Part shown: one piece after another, positions 52,052-61,942 of the stretch
Numbering within the stretch: position 1 is the stretch's first letter
Layout: every line of letters starts with the position of its first letter
Assembly (NCBI RefSeq): GCF_030505615.1
Contig: NZ_CP129992.1
Coordinates: 1,736,001 to 1,800,000 of the forward strand
Length of the DNA: 64,000 nt
Reading direction: 5' to 3'
Source of the DNA: Salinibaculum rarum
GTDB lineage: Archaea; Halobacteriota; Halobacteria; Halobacteriales; Haloarculaceae
Program-made: the position numbers and the translations under genes
Notes under the pieces: model-generated
Databases searched by the model: none
The model's input: the letters and a program-made list of their open reading frames with translations, nothing else
Told to the model about the DNA's origin: nothing

Positions 52052-52891
52052 ATGCCACGGCGTAGCGTTCTCTTTACACCCGGCGACAAACCGGACAAAC
52101 TCCGGACGGCCCCCGACAGCGGTGCGGACGTGGTCGTGTTCGACCTCGAAGACGGCGTCGCGCCCGCAGCGAAAGACCGCGCCCGGACGGTGGTCAACGA
52201 CGTGCTGTGTGACATCGACCCCGACTGCGAGGTCTGTGTCCGGGTCAACCCGACGGGTATCGCGGCCGACGACGACCTCGGAGCGGTGCTTTCGGGTGAC
52301 CCACGGCTCGACAGTGTGATGCTCCCGAAGGTCAGTGACGCCGACGACGTGGAGACGCTCGTTCGCCTACTCGCGGAACACGACGCCGACTTGCCCGTCC
52401 TCGCGCTGGTCGAATCCGCTGCCGGGGTGCTCCACGCCGAAGCCATCGCGACCGCCGACGCCACCGACGCGCTCCTGTTCGGGGCAGAGGATTACGCCGC
52501 CGACGTGGGCGCGACCCGGACAGCCGAGGGGACGGAAGTCGTCTACGCGCGCCAGCGTGTCGTCGCGGCCGCGAGCGCGGCAGGCATCGACGCCATCGAT
52601 ACGCTTTACACCGACTTCGAGGATGCCAAGGGACTCCGCCAGGATACCGAACGCGGCATCGAGATGGGCTACGACGGCAAGATGACGATTCATCCACAGC
52701 AGGTGACGGTCGTCAACGACGCGTTCACGCCGAGCGACGAGCGACTCGCGTGGGCCGAGCGCGTCCTCGATGCACGGGCCGACGCCGACGGCCAGGGTGT
52801 CGTCGCCGTCGACGGGGAGATGATTGATGCACCGCTCGTGGCACAGGCCGAACGCATCGTTGCCCGCGCCGAGGAAGCCGGGAAACGGTAA
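52052..52891 (+). CDS. CitE-like lyase (HpcH/HpaI family; malyl-CoA/methylmalyl-CoA lyase type)
   Basis: The 279-residue TIM barrel has RSVLFTPGDKPDKL, VVFDLEDGVAP, the arginine contact VRVNP, LPKVSDADD, LVESAAGVLHAEAI and FGAEDYAADVGA, the pattern of citrate-lyase beta-like proteins. In haloarchaea such proteins act as (methyl)malyl-CoA lyases or thioesterases in the methylaspartate cycle. Glutamate dehydrogenase follows 70 bases downstream, which fits but does not prove that role. Start ATG 52052. Confidence 0.85.
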   Translation: MPRRSVLFTPGDKPDKLRTAPDSGADVVVFDLEDGVAPAAKDRARTVVNDVLCDIDPDCEVCVRVNPTGIAADDDLGAVLSGDPRLDSVMLPKVSDADDVETLVRLLAEHDADLPVLALVESAAGVLHAEAIATADATDALLFGAEDYAADVGATRTAEGTEVVYARQRVVAAASAAGIDAIDTLYTDFEDAKGLRQDTERGIEMGYDGKMTIHPQQVTVVNDAFTPSDERLAWAERVLDARADADGQGVVAVDGEMIDAPLVAQAERIVARAEEAGKR

Positions 52892-52961
52892 TTCCGTTGT
52901 AGGAACCGTTCTCGTGCACGCTTGCGGTACCCTTTTGCCTCAGGTATTCTTTTGATAACAC

Positions 52962-54218
52962 ATGACAAACGAGGTGAACCCTTTCGAGAGCTTACAGGAG
53001 CAAATCGACGACGCAGCGGCGTTCCTCGACGCTCGACCCGACGAAATCGAGCGGCTCAAATATCCCGAACGGGTGCTCGAGACGAACCTTACAGTCGAAC
53101 TAGACGACGGCTCGACGGAGGTGTTCCGGGCGTACCGCTCGCAGTTCAACGGCGACCGGGGGCCGTACAAGGGTGGCATTCGCTACCATCCCGGTGTCGA
53201 CAGTGCGGAGGTCAAAGCACTGTCCGGGTGGATGGTGTACAAGTGCGCTGCCGTGGGGATTCCCTACGGTGGTGGCAAGGGTGGTATCGCCGTCAACCCG
53301 AACGACCTCTCTGAGTCGGAACTGGAGCGGCTGACGCGGGCGTTTGCGACGGAACTGCGGCCGTTTATCGGCGCCGACCGGGACATTCCTGCCCCCGACG
53401 TCAACACGGGCCAGCGGGAGATGAATTGGATAAAAGACACCTACGAGACCCTGGAGAACACCACCGAACCGGGCGTCATCACCGGGAAAGCAATCGAGAG
53501 CGGGGGGAGTGCCGGGCGCGTCGAGGCCACTGGCCGGTCGGTGATGCTCGTCTCCCGGGAGGCGTTTGACTATCTCGGCTGGGACATCTCCGAGGCGACA
53601 GTCGCAATCCAGGGGTACGGCAACGCCGGCTCCGTCGCCGCGGCGCTGCTCGACGACCTCGGTGCCAACATCGTCGCCGTCTCCGACTCCTCGGGTGCGA
53701 TTCACAACCCCGACGGAATGGACGCCAGCGCGGTAAAGGACCACAAACTGGAGACGGGGACGGTCAGCGGGTACGAGGAAGCCACCGAGTCGATGACAAA
53801 CGAGGACCTGTTGACGATGGACGTCGACTTGCTCGTCCCTGCGGCACTCGAAAACGCCATCGACGAGCGGCTGGCCCGCGAGGTCAGCGCCGATATAATT
53901 GTCGAGGCGGCCAACGGGCCACTCACCCCGAACGCAGACGAAGTCCTAGCCGACAGCGACGTCCACGTCTTCCCGGATATCCTGGCCAACGCCGGCGGTG
54001 TCACGGTCTCGTACTTCGAGTGGGTCCAGAACCGCCAGCGGTTCCACTGGACCGAACAGCGCGTCAACGACGAACTGGAGCGTATCATCACCGAGGCCTT
54101 CGAGGACCTCGTCGATGTCTACGAGTCTGCCGACGTCCCGAACTTCCGGACGGCGATGTACGTCGTCGCCATCCGGCGGGTGTTACAGTCCGCCCGCGAA
54201 AGCGGTGTCTGGGCATAG
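52962..54218 (+). CDS. gdhB: Glutamate dehydrogenase
   Basis: The 418-residue enzyme has the substrate lysines in YGGGKGGI and KGGIRYHPG, the PAPDVNTG region, a Rossmann motif [11 protein letters not shown], and the C-terminal [20 protein letters not shown]. It interconverts glutamate and 2-oxoglutarate with NAD(P)(H). Cofactor preference is not certain. Start ATG 52962. Confidence 0.95.
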   Translation: MTNEVNPFESLQEQIDDAAAFLDARPDEIERLKYPERVLETNLTVELDDGSTEVFRAYRSQFNGDRGPYKGGIRYHPGVDSAEVKALSGWMVYKCAAVGIPYGGGKGGIAVNPNDLSESELERLTRAFATELRPFIGADRDIPAPDVNTGQREMNWIKDTYETLENTTEPGVITGKAIESGGSAGRVEATGRSVMLVSREAFDYLGWDISEATVAIQGYGNAGSVAAALLDDLGANIVAVSDSSGAIHNPDGMDASAVKDHKLETGTVSGYEEATESMTNEDLLTMDVDLLVPAALENAIDERLAREVSADIIVEAANGPLTPNADEVLADSDVHVFPDILANAGGVTVSYFEWVQNRQRFHWTEQRVNDELERIITEAFEDLVDVYESADVPNFRTAMYVVAIRRVLQSARESGVWA

Positions 54219-54264
54219 CGGACTGTCCCGGTGGAGTTTTGCCGCTCTCGTCCGTACTACGCGT

Positions 54265-54744
54265 ATGCCCACCTACGAGCGGTCGGTTCGGGTGTTTGCA
54301 CCCTTCGAGGACGTCTGGCAGTTCCACTCGACAGAGCAGGGTCTGGTCGACCTGACGCCAGGGTGGATGAACATCCGCATCGAGGACGTTCGCGGCCCCG
54401 ACGGCGAACCAGAGCCCGACGTTCTCGATGCCGGTTCGGTCGTCGAGTCATCGATTCGCCCCTTCGGCGTGGGTCCCCGCCAGCAGTGGGTTTCCGACAT
54501 CGTCGCCCGCGAACGGACCGGCGGGTCGGCGTACTTCCGCGACGTGATGGCCGAAGGCCCGTTCCCGGAGTGGACCCACACCCACATGTTCTACGCCGAC
54601 GACGGCACGACGCTCGTCCGGGACAAGGTGGAGTACGAACTCCCGCTTGGCCCACTCGGTCGGGCCGTCGGGCCACTCGGCGTTGTCGGTCTCGACCCCA
54701 TGTTCCGCTACCGCCATCGGCAGACGAAGGAACTGCTGGAGTGA
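54265..54744 (+). CDS. SRPBCC-family protein
   Basis: The 159-residue protein starts with YERSVRVFAPFEDVWQFHS and has the alternating strands and long C-terminal helix of START/SRPBCC (polyketide cyclase-like) domains (SAYFRDVMAEGPFPEWTHTH, RYRHRQTKELLE). Such domains bind hydrophobic ligands. Start ATG 54265. Ligand unknown. Confidence 0.82.
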   Translation: MPTYERSVRVFAPFEDVWQFHSTEQGLVDLTPGWMNIRIEDVRGPDGEPEPDVLDAGSVVESSIRPFGVGPRQQWVSDIVARERTGGSAYFRDVMAEGPFPEWTHTHMFYADDGTTLVRDKVEYELPLGPLGRAVGPLGVVGLDPMFRYRHRQTKELLE

Positions 54745-54802
54745 GTCCCCGGTCGGTTCGTCGGGGTGCGCTCTTTTCTGTCTGGAAGCCGAATCGGAGA
54801 GT

Positions 54803-55354
54803 ATGCCAACAGTCGCTATCGTCGGCGGCGGCCCCGCCGGTCTGAGTGCAGGCCTGTTCACAGCGAAAAACGGCCTCGATACGCTTGTCTTCGATACGGA
54901 CGAGACCTGGATGCACAAGGCTCACCTGTTCAATTATCTCGGCATCGACAGCCTCGACGGAACCGAGTTCATCGAGCAGTCCCGCGAGCAGGTCGACGAG
55001 TTCGGCGTCGAGCGCCACCAGGCGGAAGTAACGGGCGTCAGCGAAGACGGCGGCGAGTTCGTGGTCACGACGGCCGACGGCGACCACACCGCAGACTACC
55101 TCGTCCTGGCGACTGGCGCAGACCGCTCGCTCGCCGAGGAACTGGGGTGTGCGCTCGACGGTGACACGGTCGACGTGGACCTCGGCATGGAGACGACTGT
55201 TACGGACGCCTACGCGACGGGCGCGATGGTCCGCGACCAGGAGTGGCAGGCTATCATCTCTGCGGGCGACGGCGGCGCGGCCGCACTGGACATTCTGAGC
55301 AAAGAGGAAGGCGAGCACTTCCACGACTTCGACACGCCGGCAGACGCCGAGTAG
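54803..55354 (+). CDS. Short FAD-dependent oxidoreductase (thioredoxin reductase-like)
   Basis: The 183-residue protein starts with an FAD-binding Rossmann motif VAIVGGGPAGLSAGLF and ends with ATGAMVRDQEWQAIISAGDGG, as in thioredoxin reductases, but lacks the NADPH domain and the CxxC pair. It is thus a one-domain form found in some archaea. Start ATG 54803. The electron partner is unknown. Confidence 0.8.
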   Translation: MPTVAIVGGGPAGLSAGLFTAKNGLDTLVFDTDETWMHKAHLFNYLGIDSLDGTEFIEQSREQVDEFGVERHQAEVTGVSEDGGEFVVTTADGDHTADYLVLATGADRSLAEELGCALDGDTVDVDLGMETTVTDAYATGAMVRDQEWQAIISAGDGGAAALDILSKEEGEHFHDFDTPADAE

Positions 55355-55359
55355 GACGG

Positions 55360-56157
55360 TTAGTTGACTATTTTCGAGATTTCGCCTTTCAGCCTGACCG
55401 TATCGAAGTCGTGGTCGGGGCGGATACTGACAAAATCGAGATAGCTGTCGGCGTTGACCAGCGTCTCGCCGTCGTAACTCTCGGCCGCCGCGTCGACGGC
55501 CGCCTTGGGTCCGATGAGCGGTTCGAGCGCGGCGAGCGCGCAGGCGATGTCGTACGCGCGCGCTTCCCTGATGCCGTCGCCGCGGACTTTCGTCGCGTCG
55601 ATGAAGTACAGTTCGCCGTCGACGACGAGGACGTTCTCCGCGCGGAGGTCGCCGTGAACCAGTCCCGCCTCGTGCATCCGCGCGAGGGCATCGAAGACCG
55701 CCGGCGCGATCTCTCTGGCGGTGGCCTCGGGCACCGTATCGAGCACCTCGAAATTCGGGACGTACTCCAACACGAGCACGCCGTAACCGTCGTGTTCGAA
55801 CGCACGGAGCGGTTCGGGGGCGTTGATTCCCAGTTCGCGCATCTTGCTGGTCGCATCGAGTTCGTGTTCGGCCATCTCCACCGGTGTCTCGAAGTGCTCG
55901 AAAAAGCCCTCCGACCCGCTCGAGAGAACACCGAGATTTCGACCGGTCGTCAAGAGGCCGTGGACGATGGAGTTCTGTGCGCTGATGACCTTCACGAACC
56001 ACTGGTCGTTGACGACACAGGGAATCGAGAGCCAGTTGTCCGCCTCCAGCACGTCTATCGACTCGACCGACTCTCCGTACTGGGCGGCGACGTCGCTGGC
56101 GATGGCTTCAAGCGTCGACTCGTCGACACGACCACGGAGAAGACGGCGGAGGGGCAT
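55360..56157 (-). CDS. RIO-like serine/threonine protein kinase
   Basis: The 265-residue protein has an N-terminal winged-helix-like part and a RIO/Bud32-like kinase core: ATP-binding lysine in QWFVKVI, hinge LEYVPNF, catalytic loop GLVHGDLRAENVLV and metal site FIDATK. RIO kinases act in ribosome maturation or regulation. Start ATG 56157. It could phosphorylate partners such as the FHA protein, but this is guesswork. Confidence 0.85.
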   Translation of the reverse strand: MPLRRLLRGRVDESTLEAIASDVAAQYGESVESIDVLEADNWLSIPCVVNDQWFVKVISAQNSIVHGLLTTGRNLGVLSSGSEGFFEHFETPVEMAEHELDATSKMRELGINAPEPLRAFEHDGYGVLVLEYVPNFEVLDTVPEATAREIAPAVFDALARMHEAGLVHGDLRAENVLVVDGELYFIDATKVRGDGIREARAYDIACALAALEPLIGPKAAVDAAAESYDGETLVNADSYLDFVSIRPDHDFDTVRLKGEISKIVN

Positions 56158-56261
56158 GGTGTGGCGAACGGTACCGCCGGAGTAAACGGTTTCGGCGGCC
56201 GCGTCAGTCGCCGTCCCCGGCCGCCCGCATGGTATTTGTGGCCACACGTCATAGCCGTCGT

Positions 56262-57401
56262 ATGGACTTTCGTCTCCCCGACGAGCACCGGCTCATGCGC
56301 GACTCCATCCGGGAGTTTTGCGAGGACGAAATCGAGCCGATAGCCCAGGATATCGAGGACGAACACCGGTTTCCCGCCGAGGTGTTCGACGCGCTCGCCG
56401 ACCTGGACGTGATGGGCGTTCCCGTCGACGAACAGTGGGGCGGACTGGGCGGCGACCAGTTGCTCTACGCGCTGGTGACCGAGGAACTGGGTCGGGTGTC
56501 GGGGTCGATTGGCCTCTCGTATGCCGCACACGTCTCGCTGGGGACGAAGCCAATCGAGGCCTTCGGCACCGACGAACAGAAAGAGCGTTGGCTCCGACCA
56601 CTCGCCGAGGGCGCGTCACTCGGCGCGTGGGCGCTGACAGAACCCGAAAGCGGCAGTGACGCCAGCGATATGGACACCACCGCCGACCGCGACGGCGACG
56701 AGTGGGTGCTCGACGGCACCAAACAGTTCATCACGAACGCAAACGTCGCGGGGTCGATTCTGGTCAAGGCAGTCACGGACCCGACGGCGGGCTACGACGG
56801 CATCTCGACGTTCATCGTCGACCCCGACGCAGACGGCGTCGAGGTCACGACTGTCTGGGATAAGATGGGCCTGAACGCCTCGCCGACCTGCGAGTTGCAG
56901 TTCGATGACGTGCGGATTCCCGCGGACCGGCTTCTCGGTGACGAAGGGGAGGGATGGGAGCAGACGAAACAGACACTCGACGGCGGGCGCATCTCGATTG
57001 CCGCGCTCTCGGTCGGGCTGGCACAGGGCGCCTTCGAGGCGGCCCGCGACTACGCGACCGAGCGCGAACAGTTCGGCCAGCCCATCGGCAAATTCGACGC
57101 GGTCCGGGACATGATAGTCGAGATGGACCGGAAGATAGAGCGCGCGCGACTGCTGACGCACAAAGCCGCCTGCACGAAAGACCGGGGCGAAGACGTGCGC
57201 CGACTTTCCTCGCTGGCGAAACTCGACGCGAGCGAGGTTGCGCGGGAAGTCTCAGAGGACGCGGTGCAGGTGCTTGGCGGGTACGGATACACCACCGACT
57301 TCGCGCCACAGCGGTTCTACCGGGACGCCAAACTCATGGAAATCGGGGAGGGGACAAGCGAAATCCAGCGGCTCGTCCTCGGTCGCGAACTGGGACTGTA
57401 A
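56262..57401 (+). CDS. acd: Acyl-CoA dehydrogenase
   Basis: The 379-residue FAD enzyme has ALTEPESGSDASD (FAD contact), QFITNANVAG, the YGYTTDF/FYRDAK region and the catalytic glutamate in IGEGTSEIQRLVLG. It oxidises acyl-CoA in fatty or branched acid breakdown. Start ATG 56262; an upstream frame adds 11 residues. Substrate length unknown. Confidence 0.95.
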   Translation: MDFRLPDEHRLMRDSIREFCEDEIEPIAQDIEDEHRFPAEVFDALADLDVMGVPVDEQWGGLGGDQLLYALVTEELGRVSGSIGLSYAAHVSLGTKPIEAFGTDEQKERWLRPLAEGASLGAWALTEPESGSDASDMDTTADRDGDEWVLDGTKQFITNANVAGSILVKAVTDPTAGYDGISTFIVDPDADGVEVTTVWDKMGLNASPTCELQFDDVRIPADRLLGDEGEGWEQTKQTLDGGRISIAALSVGLAQGAFEAARDYATEREQFGQPIGKFDAVRDMIVEMDRKIERARLLTHKAACTKDRGEDVRRLSSLAKLDASEVAREVSEDAVQVLGGYGYTTDFAPQRFYRDAKLMEIGEGTSEIQRLVLGRELGL

Positions 57402-57509
57402 GCGCGCTGTCGTGACGACGCCCGCTTTCCCGTTTCGGAGATTTTAATTATCTCGTCGCCCACTCCATGGTATAGCTGTTAGTATGTCCCTACAAACAAG
57501 GTGGTCACC

Positions 57510-60500
57510 GTGAGTCTCGCAGAGAGACTGGCGGGTCTCGTGACCGGATACTCGCGGATTGCAATCGTGGTAATGCTGCTGTTGACAGTGCTCGTCGGCG
57601 CCGGTGCGCCGATGGTCGAGAGTTCGTCGTCGCTCGACCAGTTCCAGACAGAGTCCGACGAGTCAGAGAAACTTGACTACATCCAGCAGAACTTCAGTGC
57701 CGACGACAACACCACGACAGCGCAGGTCATCGTCCGGGGCGACAACGTCCTGACGAAACAGTCGTTGCTCTCGATACTCGACTATCAGCAGCGACTCGAA
57801 GCGAACGCGACGGTAAACGAGACACTCGTCGCAAACGAGTCCTCCTCGAGTATCTCCAACGTCGTTGCGCGGACGGCAATCGTCCGCGAGGACGCAGCAG
57901 CGCTGGAACGCCGTCAGAGCGCTCTCAACGACACCTCCCAGCAGTTACGCGGTGCACTGACGACGCTGCTGCAAAACCCGAACCAGAGCGCGCAGGTCGC
58001 GTTCGACCGCGTGCAGGTGAACACGAGCGTCGAGTTCACCGAGGAGGACGCTCAGACGTTCGAGCGGGCCGCGACGGAGCTTCGACAGGCCCAGACGGAG
58101 GCGGAGCGACGCGCGGCCTACCGAACTGGGACCCGCGGTGTCCTCGCCGACCAGATTGCGGACCTCGAAGCAGAGAGTGACGACCTTCGCAGTGGACCGG
58201 CGCCGACGCTGGCCCAACAGCGGGACCAACTCGAATCGATGGACGAGAGCGAAATCGAGGAGATGGTCACCACCCTGCTGAGCGCGGACGGACAGAACGA
58301 CGGCGTGCTTGGTCTGATGCCGAGTACGTACGACCCTGGCTCTGACTCTGCCTCCTCGACGATGATTCTCGTCACTCAGGAGAGCACCAGCGGGTCGACC
58401 GCGCAAGGGACCGCCGGCGACCGGATAATCGACTCCCAGCTCTCGATGCGGACCATCGGTGACGAGGCGGCGAACGGCGTGAACTTCACCGTCTTCGGTG
58501 GCGGTGTCATCTCCCACGAAATCGAATCCTCCCAGTCCGACAGCCTGACCATCGTCGGACCTCTCGCCTTGCTTTTCGTCCTTGTCGCGCTCATCGTCGC
58601 CTACCGCGACCCGGTCGACATCGTGCTGGGACTGTTCGGCATCGGCGCGGTGCTTTTGTGGACGTTTGGCTTGATGGGCTGGACGGACATCAACTTCAAC
58701 CAGATTTTCGTCGCCGTGCCCGTGTTGCTCATCGGGCTGTCTATCGACTACGCGATTCACGTCTTCATGCGCCACCGCGAGGAACGACTCTCACTCTCGG
58801 GGACCGCAGCGGACGGCCGTGACCCCGATAAAGCAGGGCCCCGCGGGTCGATGAACGTCGCCCTGGCCGGCGTCGGTATCGCCCTGCTGTGGGTGACGGC
58901 GACGACGGTCATCGGCTTCCTGTCGAATCTCACCAGTCCCGTGCCGCCGATTCAGGACTTCGGTGTCGTCTCTTCGGCCGGTATCGTTGCAGCGCTGCTC
59001 ATCTTCGGGATTCTCGTTCCGGCGCTGAAAATCGAGGCCGACGAACTGCTCGAATCCTACGGCTTCGACCGGAAAAAGCGCGCCTTCGGGACCGGCGGTG
59101 GCCGGTTCAGTCGCGTCCTCGCAATCGGGTCGACCGCCGCACGGAAGGCACCCTACATCGTTATCCTGCTCGTCTTGCTGGTCAGCGTCGTCGGTGCGTA
59201 CGGCGGGACGCAGGTCAGCACGGCGTTCGAACAGGAGGATTTCCTCGCTGACGAACCGCCCGAGTGGATGATGGAACTGCCCGAGCCGTTCACGCCCGGC
59301 GAGTACACCGCAAAGTCAACGCTCTCCTTTGTCAACGACCGGTTCGTCCGGCAGGACTCGAACACGGAGTTACTGATAGAAGGCAACGTCACACAGGCGG
59401 ACACGCTGAACAGGCTCGACTCGGCCCGGCAGAATGCGGGCGAAAAGGAGGTGACACAGACCCTCCCGAACGGCGAGCCGGCAATCGACGACCCGCTTTC
59501 TGTCATGCGGTCTGTCGCCCGGAACAACGAGTCGTTCAACGCGACGTTCAGGGCCGCAGACACCGACGGTGACGGAGTTCCCGACCAGAACATCACCACC
59601 GTCTACGACGAGCTGTTTACCGTTGCGCCCGACCAGGCCGGACGGTACATCTACCGGAGCGATGGCGAGTACCAGGCGGTGCGGATGACCGTCGCTATCA
59701 CCGGTGGGTCTGCCGGGGACGACGTGACGACCCAGATGCGCGATGTCGCCTCGGGCCTGAGTGGTGACGGGCTGGAGACGACGGCGACGGGAACGGCGAT
59801 TCTGAACAAAATCGTCCAGGACCAGCTGCTGGATACGGTCATCGAGAGCCTCGTCATCTCCCTTGTGGCGGTGTTCCTGTTCTTGATGGCCACCTACCGC
59901 GTCAGCGACGGCAGCGCGACACTCGGCGCGGTGACGCTGTTGCCCGTCGCCTTCTCGGTGACGTGGATTCTCGGGACCATGTACCTGCTCGATATCCCCT
60001 TCAACGTCGTCACCGGGATGATTACGAGCCTCACTATCGGGTTGGGGGTCGCCTATAGCATCCACCTCAGCGAGCGCTACACGCAGGAACTAGAGCGCAC
60101 AGACAGCGTCTGGGACGCGATGGAGACGGCTGTCACCGGTACCGGTGGCGCGCTCCTTGGCAGTGCAGCGACCACCGTCGGTGGTTTCGGGGTGCTTGTC
60201 TTCGCTATCCTCCCGCCGCTCCAGCAGTTCGGCATCATCACCGGGTTGACTATCATCTACGCGTTCCTCGGGAGCGTGTTCGTCCTCCCGAGTCTGCTGG
60301 TGGTCTGGACACGGTACGTCGGGCCGGAGTGGGCCGCCGAGCAGATTGCGACCGATGGTGGCGAGTCCGCTGAGACCGTGCCGACAGCGGCCGGCGAGGA
60401 CTCGACTGGCGCAATCACGAACGGTCACAGCCACGACGCCGTCGCCTCCCGGACGATAGAACATGAACACGTCAGACCCGGTCAGGCCGTCCAGGTCACG

Positions 60501-60953
60501 GTGACACTCGACGAGATGGACGGCCGCGTCGGACTGCGAGAGACGTTCAACGGCGCGACGGTCAGCGTCGATAGCGTCGACCCGACGCCGGCTAGCGTCA
60601 CCGACTACGGCAAGTCCGTCTACGCGGTCTGGGAACTCGACGACGAGCCGGCGGAACTGACATACACCGCGACCATCCCGTCCGATGCTCCCGATGGCAC
60701 GACCTACAGTTTCGGTGGCGTGCTCATGACTGGCGAGGACGATGCCGATGTCGCGGGTGAGGAACACGCGACAGTCGTCGTCGACCTCTTCGAGCGGGTC
60801 GTCGCCCGCGGGTCGGTCACCGATGACGACCTCGCCGCCGCAGAGGAACGTCTGGCGGCCGGCCAGCTCACCCAGGAGCAGTTCGAGCGCATCTATCGGA
60901 CGTGGCTGGGCGAGGCGGCGACACTGGAGACACCGACGCCGGAGGACGACTGA
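57510..60953 (+). CDS. RND-superfamily (MMPL-type) exporter
   Basis: The roughly 1147-residue protein has the RND topology of two repeats, each with one helix, a large extracytoplasmic loop and five helices (for example PVLLIGLSIDYAIHVFMRHRE and MITSLTIGLGVAYSIHLSERY, the D-YxIH motif region). A C-terminal soluble part of about 190 residues with an SHOCT-like end (VTDDDLAAAEERLAAGQLTQ) follows. GTG at 57510 has AAGGTGG upstream; GTG at 57501 is an alternative. Substrate probably lipid or drug. The TrmB-type gene overlaps the stop. Confidence 0.9.
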   Translation: MSLAERLAGLVTGYSRIAIVVMLLLTVLVGAGAPMVESSSSLDQFQTESDESEKLDYIQQNFSADDNTTTAQVIVRGDNVLTKQSLLSILDYQQRLEANATVNETLVANESSSSISNVVARTAIVREDAAALERRQSALNDTSQQLRGALTTLLQNPNQSAQVAFDRVQVNTSVEFTEEDAQTFERAATELRQAQTEAERRAAYRTGTRGVLADQIADLEAESDDLRSGPAPTLAQQRDQLESMDESEIEEMVTTLLSADGQNDGVLGLMPSTYDPGSDSASSTMILVTQESTSGSTAQGTAGDRIIDSQLSMRTIGDEAANGVNFTVFGGGVISHEIESSQSDSLTIVGPLALLFVLVALIVAYRDPVDIVLGLFGIGAVLLWTFGLMGWTDINFNQIFVAVPVLLIGLSIDYAIHVFMRHREERLSLSGTAADGRDPDKAGPRGSMNVALAGVGIALLWVTATTVIGFLSNLTSPVPPIQDFGVVSSAGIVAALLIFGILVPALKIEADELLESYGFDRKKRAFGTGGGRFSRVLAIGSTAARKAPYIVILLVLLVSVVGAYGGTQVSTAFEQEDFLADEPPEWMMELPEPFTPGEYTAKSTLSFVNDRFVRQDSNTELLIEGNVTQADTLNRLDSARQNAGEKEVTQTLPNGEPAIDDPLSVMRSVARNNESFNATFRAADTDGDGVPDQNITTVYDELFTVAPDQAGRYIYRSDGEYQAVRMTVAITGGSAGDDVTTQMRDVASGLSGDGLETTATGTAILNKIVQDQLLDTVIESLVISLVAVFLFLMATYRVSDGSATLGAVTLLPVAFSVTWILGTMYLLDIPFNVVTGMITSLTIGLGVAYSIHLSERYTQELERTDSVWDAMETAVTGTGGALLGSAATTVGGFGVLVFAILPPLQQFGIITGLTIIYAFLGSVFVLPSLLVVWTRYVGPEWAAEQIATDGGESAETVPTAAGEDSTGAITNGHSHDAVASRTIEHEHVRPGQAVQVTVTLDEMDGRVGLRETFNGATVSVDSVDPTPASVTDYGKSVYAVWELDDEPAELTYTATIPSDAPDGTTYSFGGVLMTGEDDADVAGEEHATVVVDLFERVVARGSVTDDDLAAAEERLAAGQLTQEQFERIYRTWLGEAATLETPTPEDD

Positions 60954-61726
60954 TGGACGAGGAGGAGGCTATCGACGGGCTCAAGCGACTCGGCCTGACG
61001 GCCTACGAGGCCCGGGTCTTCCTCGGGCTCCAGAAGCTCGGCAACGGGACCGCGAGCGAAGTGAGCGATGTCGCAGACGTCCCCCGGTCGCAGGTGTACG
61101 GCGCGGCCGACAGTCTGGAGGCGCGTGGACTGGTCGAGACACAGCAGTCGACGCCGACGGTGTACCGCCCGGTGTCGCTGGACCGCGCCCGGACGCGGCT
61201 GCTCGACCAGCTCGCCGAGACGGGCGCTGAGACCTTCGACTATCTCGATACCGTTCAGGGTACGAAAGTCCCCGATGACGAACGAAGCGAGGCCATCTGG
61301 CTCGTCCACGGCTCCGAGTCTATCTCCTCGCGGGCTGCAGAGCTGGTCGCGGACGGAGACAACCAGGTCTTCTATGCCCCCTCCGAGGTCGCGATGCTCG
61401 ACGAGACGGCGCTCGATGCGCTGGAGGCGGCCGACGAGGCGGGCGTGTCCATCGTCGTCGCGAGCGCGAACCCGGCCGTCCGAGAGGCCGTCGCCGGTCG
61501 ATTCAGCACTATCGAAATCCCACCAGAACGGGACCCGGACGTCGGGAGCGCGCGCGTCCTGCTGGTCGACGAGGATACGATGTTACTCGGTGTCTACTCG
61601 GAAGCCGGCGTCGCCGAAGACGTCGAGGAGGTCGCCTTCTGGAGTTCAGAGACGACCTTTGCGGCGGTGCTGGGTGGCTTCCTCCGCGAGTGGTTCACGG
61701 AACCGTTCGGGGCGGGCGAGAGGTAA
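60953..61726 (+). CDS. TrmB-family transcriptional regulator
   Basis: The 257-residue protein has an N-terminal TrmB winged helix (LGLTAYEARVFLGLQKLG, SEVSDVADVPRSQVYGAAD) and a C-terminal PLD-like/TrmB sensor domain. Start ATG 60953 overlaps the exporter stop (TGATG), so it is translationally coupled to the RND gene and probably controls it. Confidence 0.9.
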   Translation: MDEEEAIDGLKRLGLTAYEARVFLGLQKLGNGTASEVSDVADVPRSQVYGAADSLEARGLVETQQSTPTVYRPVSLDRARTRLLDQLAETGAETFDYLDTVQGTKVPDDERSEAIWLVHGSESISSRAAELVADGDNQVFYAPSEVAMLDETALDALEAADEAGVSIVVASANPAVREAVAGRFSTIEIPPERDPDVGSARVLLVDEDTMLLGVYSEAGVAEDVEEVAFWSSETTFAAVLGGFLREWFTEPFGAGER

Positions 61727-61942
61727 GTCGGGCTGTCACGCGTCGACTCTCGCTCGGGCCGTCGCGCGCCGACTTTCTTCCGGGCCTGTCGGCTGTTGAC
61801 TACCGAATGACTTTCTTCGCGGTGGGTTATACTATAAACCAGTCATGCAGTCGACGCTCACTCCGAGACGGTCCCAGCAGACACAGCATCGAAGTGGTGG
61901 CGACCCACCGCTGGCACGCAACATCGTCTGTGGAGCCGACCG

